Positions 5,977 to 8,413 of a DNA stretch of 8,413 bases are shown piece by piece. The notes beneath the pieces were generated by a model that was not told the origin of the DNA, made no database searches, and saw nothing but the letters and a program-made list of their open reading frames with translations. The DNA comes from Xanthobacteraceae bacterium (GTDB lineage: Bacteria > Pseudomonadota > Alphaproteobacteria > Rhizobiales > Xanthobacteraceae). The DNA lies in NCBI GenBank assembly GCA_030043175.1, contig JASHYD010000580.1, positions 1 to 8,413 of the forward strand, read 5' to 3'. A program made the translations under genes and the position numbers. How positions within the stretch are numbered: position 1 is the stretch's first letter; every line of letters starts with the position of its first letter.

Positions 5977-7101
5977 TCACAACCGACGGTAAACATACGG
6001 GGCGTCCTCTTGGACGGCCGCCAGCTCTTCCACCACATGATGGTGCGGCGAGAGATGGCAGACCGGATCGGTGCCGCGAGCATCGCCGGTAAGTGCGAAA
6101 GCCTGGCAGCGGCAACCGCCGAAATCGATCTCGCGGCGCTCGCAGGTCTGGCACGGCTGCGGCAGGAAGCCGGTGCCCCGGAAGGCGTTGAAGGCCGGGT
6201 TGTGTTCCCAGATCTCGCGCAGCGAATGGTCTTTCACCGACCAGAATTCGAGTCCTGGGATCGACTCGGCTGCATGGCATGGCAGAACGCGGCCCGCCGG
6301 CGTGACGTTAAGCGAGCGGCGGCCCCACCCCCCGACGCACGGCTTGGGGAAGCGGGCGTAGTAGTCGGGCACAACGGCGTCGATGACAATGCGGCCTTGA
6401 TGCTGTTTGCGCAGCGGTTCAATGCGGCCGACCGCCTCCTCAACCTGCCGGCGCGTCGGCATCAGGGCGGTACGGTTTCTCAGCGCCCAGCCGTAATACT
6501 GGACGTGCGCGATCTCGACCCGCGATGCGCCCATGTCGAGCGCCATGGCAACGAGTTCGTCGATGCGGGAGATATTGGCGCGGTGGATCACGACGTTGAC
6601 CGTGAGCGGCAGCTTGAGGGCGACCACGGCGGCGGCCAGGGCGCGCTTGCGGGCATAGGCGCCCGCATAGCCGGCAACGCGGTCGGCGGATTTCGGCTCG
6701 CTGTCCTGGATCGAGATCTGCACATGATCGAGCCCGGCGTCGACGAGTTCATGGAGCCGCTGATCGGTAACGCCGACGGCCGAGGTGATGAGATTGGTAT
6801 AAAGGCCGGCGCCGCGCGCAGCAGCCATGATGTCGACGAGATCGCGCCGCGCCGCCGGCTCGCCGCCGGACAGATGCACCTGGAGCACACCGAGCGCCGC
6901 CGCCTCGCGAAACACACGCGACCAGGTGGCGGTGTCGAGCTCGTTTTCCCGTCTGTCCATCTCGAGCGGATTCGAACAATACGGACAGCCCAAGGGGCAG
7001 CGATGGGTGAGTTCGGCGAGGAGGCCGAGCGGGTTGTGGAGCGGCTTCGACGTCTGGCCATCGCCGCCAGAATATCCATTTGGGCGACCGTCGGCGGTCA
7101 T
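5977..7101 (-). CDS. pqqE: PqqE, radical SAM/SPASM enzyme of PQQ biosynthesis
   Basis: This cytoplasmic enzyme (374 residues) starts PQQ synthesis by forming the carbon-carbon bond between a Glu and a Tyr of the PqqA peptide, using S-adenosylmethionine and Fe-S clusters, with PqqD presenting the peptide. The radical-SAM motif is C35-x3-C39-x2-C42 (THRCPLGCPYCSN), followed by GGEP at 79-82 and QISIQD at 128-133. The C-terminal SPASM domain keeps C255, C275, C317, C320, C330, C332 and C348 plus D326 (REIDFGGCRCQA, TDPVC). All are offset by seven from the Methylorubrum PqqE ligands as I recall them, so both auxiliary clusters should form. Start: ATG at 7101-7099, four bases after the pqqD stop, with GGA inside the pqqD end as a weak ribosome binding site; in-frame codons further upstream lie inside pqqD and are rejected. 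It is the last gene of pqqBCDE here; the terminator lies about 230 bp beyond. Confidence 0.97.
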   Translation of the reverse strand: MTADGRPNGYSGGDGQTSKPLHNPLGLLAELTHRCPLGCPYCSNPLEMDRRENELDTATWSRVFREAAALGVLQVHLSGGEPAARRDLVDIMAAARGAGLYTNLITSAVGVTDQRLHELVDAGLDHVQISIQDSEPKSADRVAGYAGAYARKRALAAAVVALKLPLTVNVVIHRANISRIDELVAMALDMGASRVEIAHVQYYGWALRNRTALMPTRRQVEEAVGRIEPLRKQHQGRIVIDAVVPDYYARFPKPCVGGWGRRSLNVTPAGRVLPCHAAESIPGLEFWSVKDHSLREIWEHNPAFNAFRGTGFLPQPCQTCERREIDFGGCRCQAFALTGDARGTDPVCHLSPHHHVVEELAAVQEDAPYVYRRL

Positions 7102-7105
7102 GGCG

Positions 7106-7402
7106 TCACAGTTCCAGGAGCTTTTTGTCTGCAAGCCCTTGCAGCAAGTGGGCAACATCGGCCTCGACGCGTCCGCGCGGCGCCCCGAAGGTGGCCGCGA
7201 GATCATCCACGATAGCCGCAAAACTCGCCTCGCCGGTGCAACGCTTCACGATCTCGGCGGCGATCTGATCAGCCTTGAACACGCGCTCAGGTGCAAGCAA
7301 CACCCAGCCGCCCTGGGCTTCGTTATGCACGAGCCGCACGCCGTGCGGCAGACGAGGGCGGGCGTTCGGCAGGATCGATGACGGCGTGGCGGGACTATTC
7401 AC
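7106..7402 (-). CDS. pqqD: PqqD, peptide chaperone of PQQ biosynthesis
   Basis: PqqD is the small RiPP-recognition protein that binds the PqqA precursor and delivers it to PqqE. The 98-residue chain has the family pattern PRLPHGVRLVHNEAQGGWVL, then LLAPERVFKADQIAAEIVKR, then a DLAATFGAPRGRVEADV helix and a leucine-rich end (HLLQGLADKKLLEL). The start is GTG (7402-7400), supported by AAGGAA at 7416-7411 with 8-base spacing. The pqqE ATG begins four bases after its TGA, which implies translational coupling and a matched stoichiometry. It is a separate gene rather than fused to PqqC, although 68 bp separate the two and the pqqD frame is stop-free throughout that gap. Confidence 0.94.
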   Translation of the reverse strand: MNSPATPSSILPNARPRLPHGVRLVHNEAQGGWVLLAPERVFKADQIAAEIVKRCTGEASFAAIVDDLAATFGAPRGRVEADVAHLLQGLADKKLLEL

Positions 7403-7470
7403 GTGGGCGGTTCCTTGTTGGTGATGACCGATGTCAGTGCGGTGGCTCGTCCAACGTCCTCTGACCTCTG

Positions 7471-8205
7471 TCAGCGGTCATCCGGCACAAAGGCGCCGGG
7501 CGGGATGTGCTTGGGCGCAACATAGGCGTGGTAGAGCGCATCGAGCATCACCCACAACACGTCGCATTTGAATTCGAGCGCCTTGAGGGTGAGTGCCTGT
7601 TGCTCCGGGGTTTTCGCGTTTTGCTTGACATAAGCGAGCGCAAAGTCGCTGTCGCGTTGCGCTTGCGGCGGTCTCGCAGAGAAATACGCGAGGGTCTCGG
7701 CGGTGACGAAATCGTAATGACGCAGCATGCCCTCGAGGCGCTCGCCGATGATGACGGGCGAAAACAGCTCGGTGAGCGAGGAGGCAATGGCCTCAAGCAG
7801 CGTCTTCTCGGCAACGAAATGCACATAGGCTTCGACCGCAAAGCGCGTTGCCGGAAGCAGGCCCTGAAGCGAGGTGACGTAATCGTGGTGCAGTCCGAGA
7901 CTGTCGGTGAGCTTGAGCCAGCGCGCGATGCCGCCTTCTCCGGCTGCGATGCCGTCGTGGTCGACGAGGCGGCCGCGCCACTCGCGCCTCACCTCCCCAT
8001 CAACGCATCGTGCGATCAGGCTCGCATCCTTCACCGGAATCATAGCCTGGTAATAGTAACGGTTGAGCGCCCACGCCTGGACCTGTCCTTTGGAGCACTC
8101 GCCGCCATGGAGCAGATGATGGAACGGGTGCAGACGGTGATAGCGCCGCGCCCCGATATCGCGCAGCCTGGCTTCCAGCTCTTCCGGGGTCAGCAATGTC
8201 GTCAC
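7471..8205 (-). CDS. pqqC: PqqC, pyrroloquinoline-quinone synthase
   Basis: PqqC is a cofactor-free oxidase of 244 residues that carries out the last step, ring closure and oxygen-dependent oxidation of AHQQ to PQQ. Motifs: RRYHRLHPFHHLLHGG (H23), NRYYYQAMIPVKDA, WRGRLVDHDG (H83), AEKTLLEAIASSLTELFSP, ERLEGMLRHYDF (R156), AYFSAR (Y174, R178) and EFKCDVLWVMLDALYHAYV (K213). These line up, with an offset of one, with the Klebsiella active-site residues H24, H84, R157, Y175, R179 and K214 as I remember them. The position equivalent to H154 is Ile153. The start is GTG (8205-8203), overlapping the pqqB stop in a GTGA, with GAGGA at 8217-8213 seven bases upstream, so it should be translationally coupled to pqqB. 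The end is TGA at 7473-7471. The small hairpin CTGAC-CTCT-GTCAG (7461-7474) overlaps the stop. Confidence 0.96.
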   Translation of the reverse strand: MTTLLTPEELEARLRDIGARRYHRLHPFHHLLHGGECSKGQVQAWALNRYYYQAMIPVKDASLIARCVDGEVRREWRGRLVDHDGIAAGEGGIARWLKLTDSLGLHHDYVTSLQGLLPATRFAVEAYVHFVAEKTLLEAIASSLTELFSPVIIGERLEGMLRHYDFVTAETLAYFSARPPQAQRDSDFALAYVKQNAKTPEQQALTLKALEFKCDVLWVMLDALYHAYVAPKHIPPGAFVPDDR

Positions 8206-8413
8206 AGTTCAATCCTCATTCCGTCCTCAGCCACTTCAAAACCCGCTGCTTCAACGGCGCGGCGTTGCGGCGAATCTTCGATCAGGATCGGATTGGTATT
8301 GTTGATGTGGATCAGGATGCGCCTGCGGCCGAGGCCTGCGAGCGCCGCCAAGGTGCCATCGGGCCCGCCGACCGGCATGTGGCCCATGCGGCGGCCGGTC
8401 TTCACGCCGGCGC
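8202..8413 (-). CDS. pqqB: PqqB, C-terminal end (gene continues past window)
   Basis: Only the last 70 codons are present; the frame is open at the right window edge, so the gene starts beyond 8413. The sequence VKTGRRMGHMPVGG, followed by GTLAALAGLGRRRILIHINN and TNPILIED, is the standard PqqB C-terminus. The GTG at 8405 is an internal Val, not a start. PqqB is a metallo-beta-lactamase-fold protein; family work assigns it a metal-dependent hydroxylation of the tyrosine-derived moiety before the PqqC step. Its stop (TGA, 8204-8202) overlaps the pqqC GTG. pqqA would be expected further upstream, outside the window. Confidence 0.95.
   Translation of the reverse strand, partial: AGVKTGRRMGHMPVGGPDGTLAALAGLGRRRILIHINNTNPILIEDSPQRRAVEAAGFEVAEDGMRIEL

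Noticed and set aside
5594..6280. 228-codon minus-strand ORF crossing the pqqE end and the spacer
   Set aside because: It starts out of frame inside pqqE, is Arg/Pro-rich with no domain, and ends inside the converging gene; it is open because the DNA is GC-rich.
6960..6980. GGATTCGAAC-like string reminiscent of a tRNA T-arm
   Set aside because: It lies inside pqqE opposite the radical-SAM cysteine motif and has no matching acceptor or anticodon arms.
5884..7215. 443-codon plus-strand ORF opposite pqqE
   Set aside because: It is an antisense shadow of pqqE, which has all its cluster cysteines; the product has no recognisable domain.
7102..7221. Longer pqqE start inside pqqD
   Set aside because: The extra residues are an out-of-frame reading of pqqD with no PqqE similarity; ATG 7101 follows the pqqD stop closely.

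Overview
This GC-rich window looks like a chromosomal piece of an alphaproteobacterium, most likely of the Rhizobiales. The inference rests on the style of the proteins (an MdtB/C-like RND pump, a Bug/TctC binding protein, an IlvD/Edd-type sugar-acid dehydratase, a Tat-exported sulfite-oxidase-like protein and a pqqBCDE cluster) and on the strong GC bias. No rRNA, tRNA, transposase, prophage gene or CRISPR array was seen.

Left part, + strand. Positions 3-1436 are the C-terminal half of an RND (HAE-1) efflux permease whose 5' end lies outside the window. A 466-bp spacer follows. It holds a stem-loop just after the pump, a possible 49-codon membrane-peptide ORF with a good ribosome binding site, and two inverted repeats that could be operators. 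Next come a periplasmic tripartite tricarboxylate (TctC/Bug) solute-binding protein (1903-2877) and, 67 bp downstream, an IlvD/Edd-family dehydratase most like L-arabonate/sugar-acid dehydratases (2945-4669). They probably form a small uptake-plus-catabolism unit. The gap between them contains two back-to-back GC hairpins built from the same arms. No TctA/TctB membrane subunits are present.

Middle. After a 307-bp spacer with a 14-bp perfect palindrome and a tandem 10-bp repeat lies a compact, probably Tat-exported, molybdopterin-type (sulfite oxidase fold) protein of 233 residues (4977-5678). Its 3' end converges with that of the pqq operon across a 298-bp spacer. That spacer holds a chain of overlapping inverted repeats and a good intrinsic terminator reading on the minus strand.

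Right part, - strand. pqqB (3' end only), pqqC, pqqD and pqqE are transcribed leftwards in the order B-C-D-E. B/C overlap by a GTGA and D/E are separated by 4 bp, but C and D are 68 bp apart. PqqE makes the Glu-Tyr crosslink in the PqqA peptide with PqqD as peptide chaperone, PqqB acts on the tyrosine-derived ring, and PqqC performs the last oxidation to PQQ. pqqA and any pqqF protease gene are not in the window. The main gene content is conventional. The points worth a second look are in the spacers, in the reduced sulfite-oxidase-like protein and in details of the pqq cluster.
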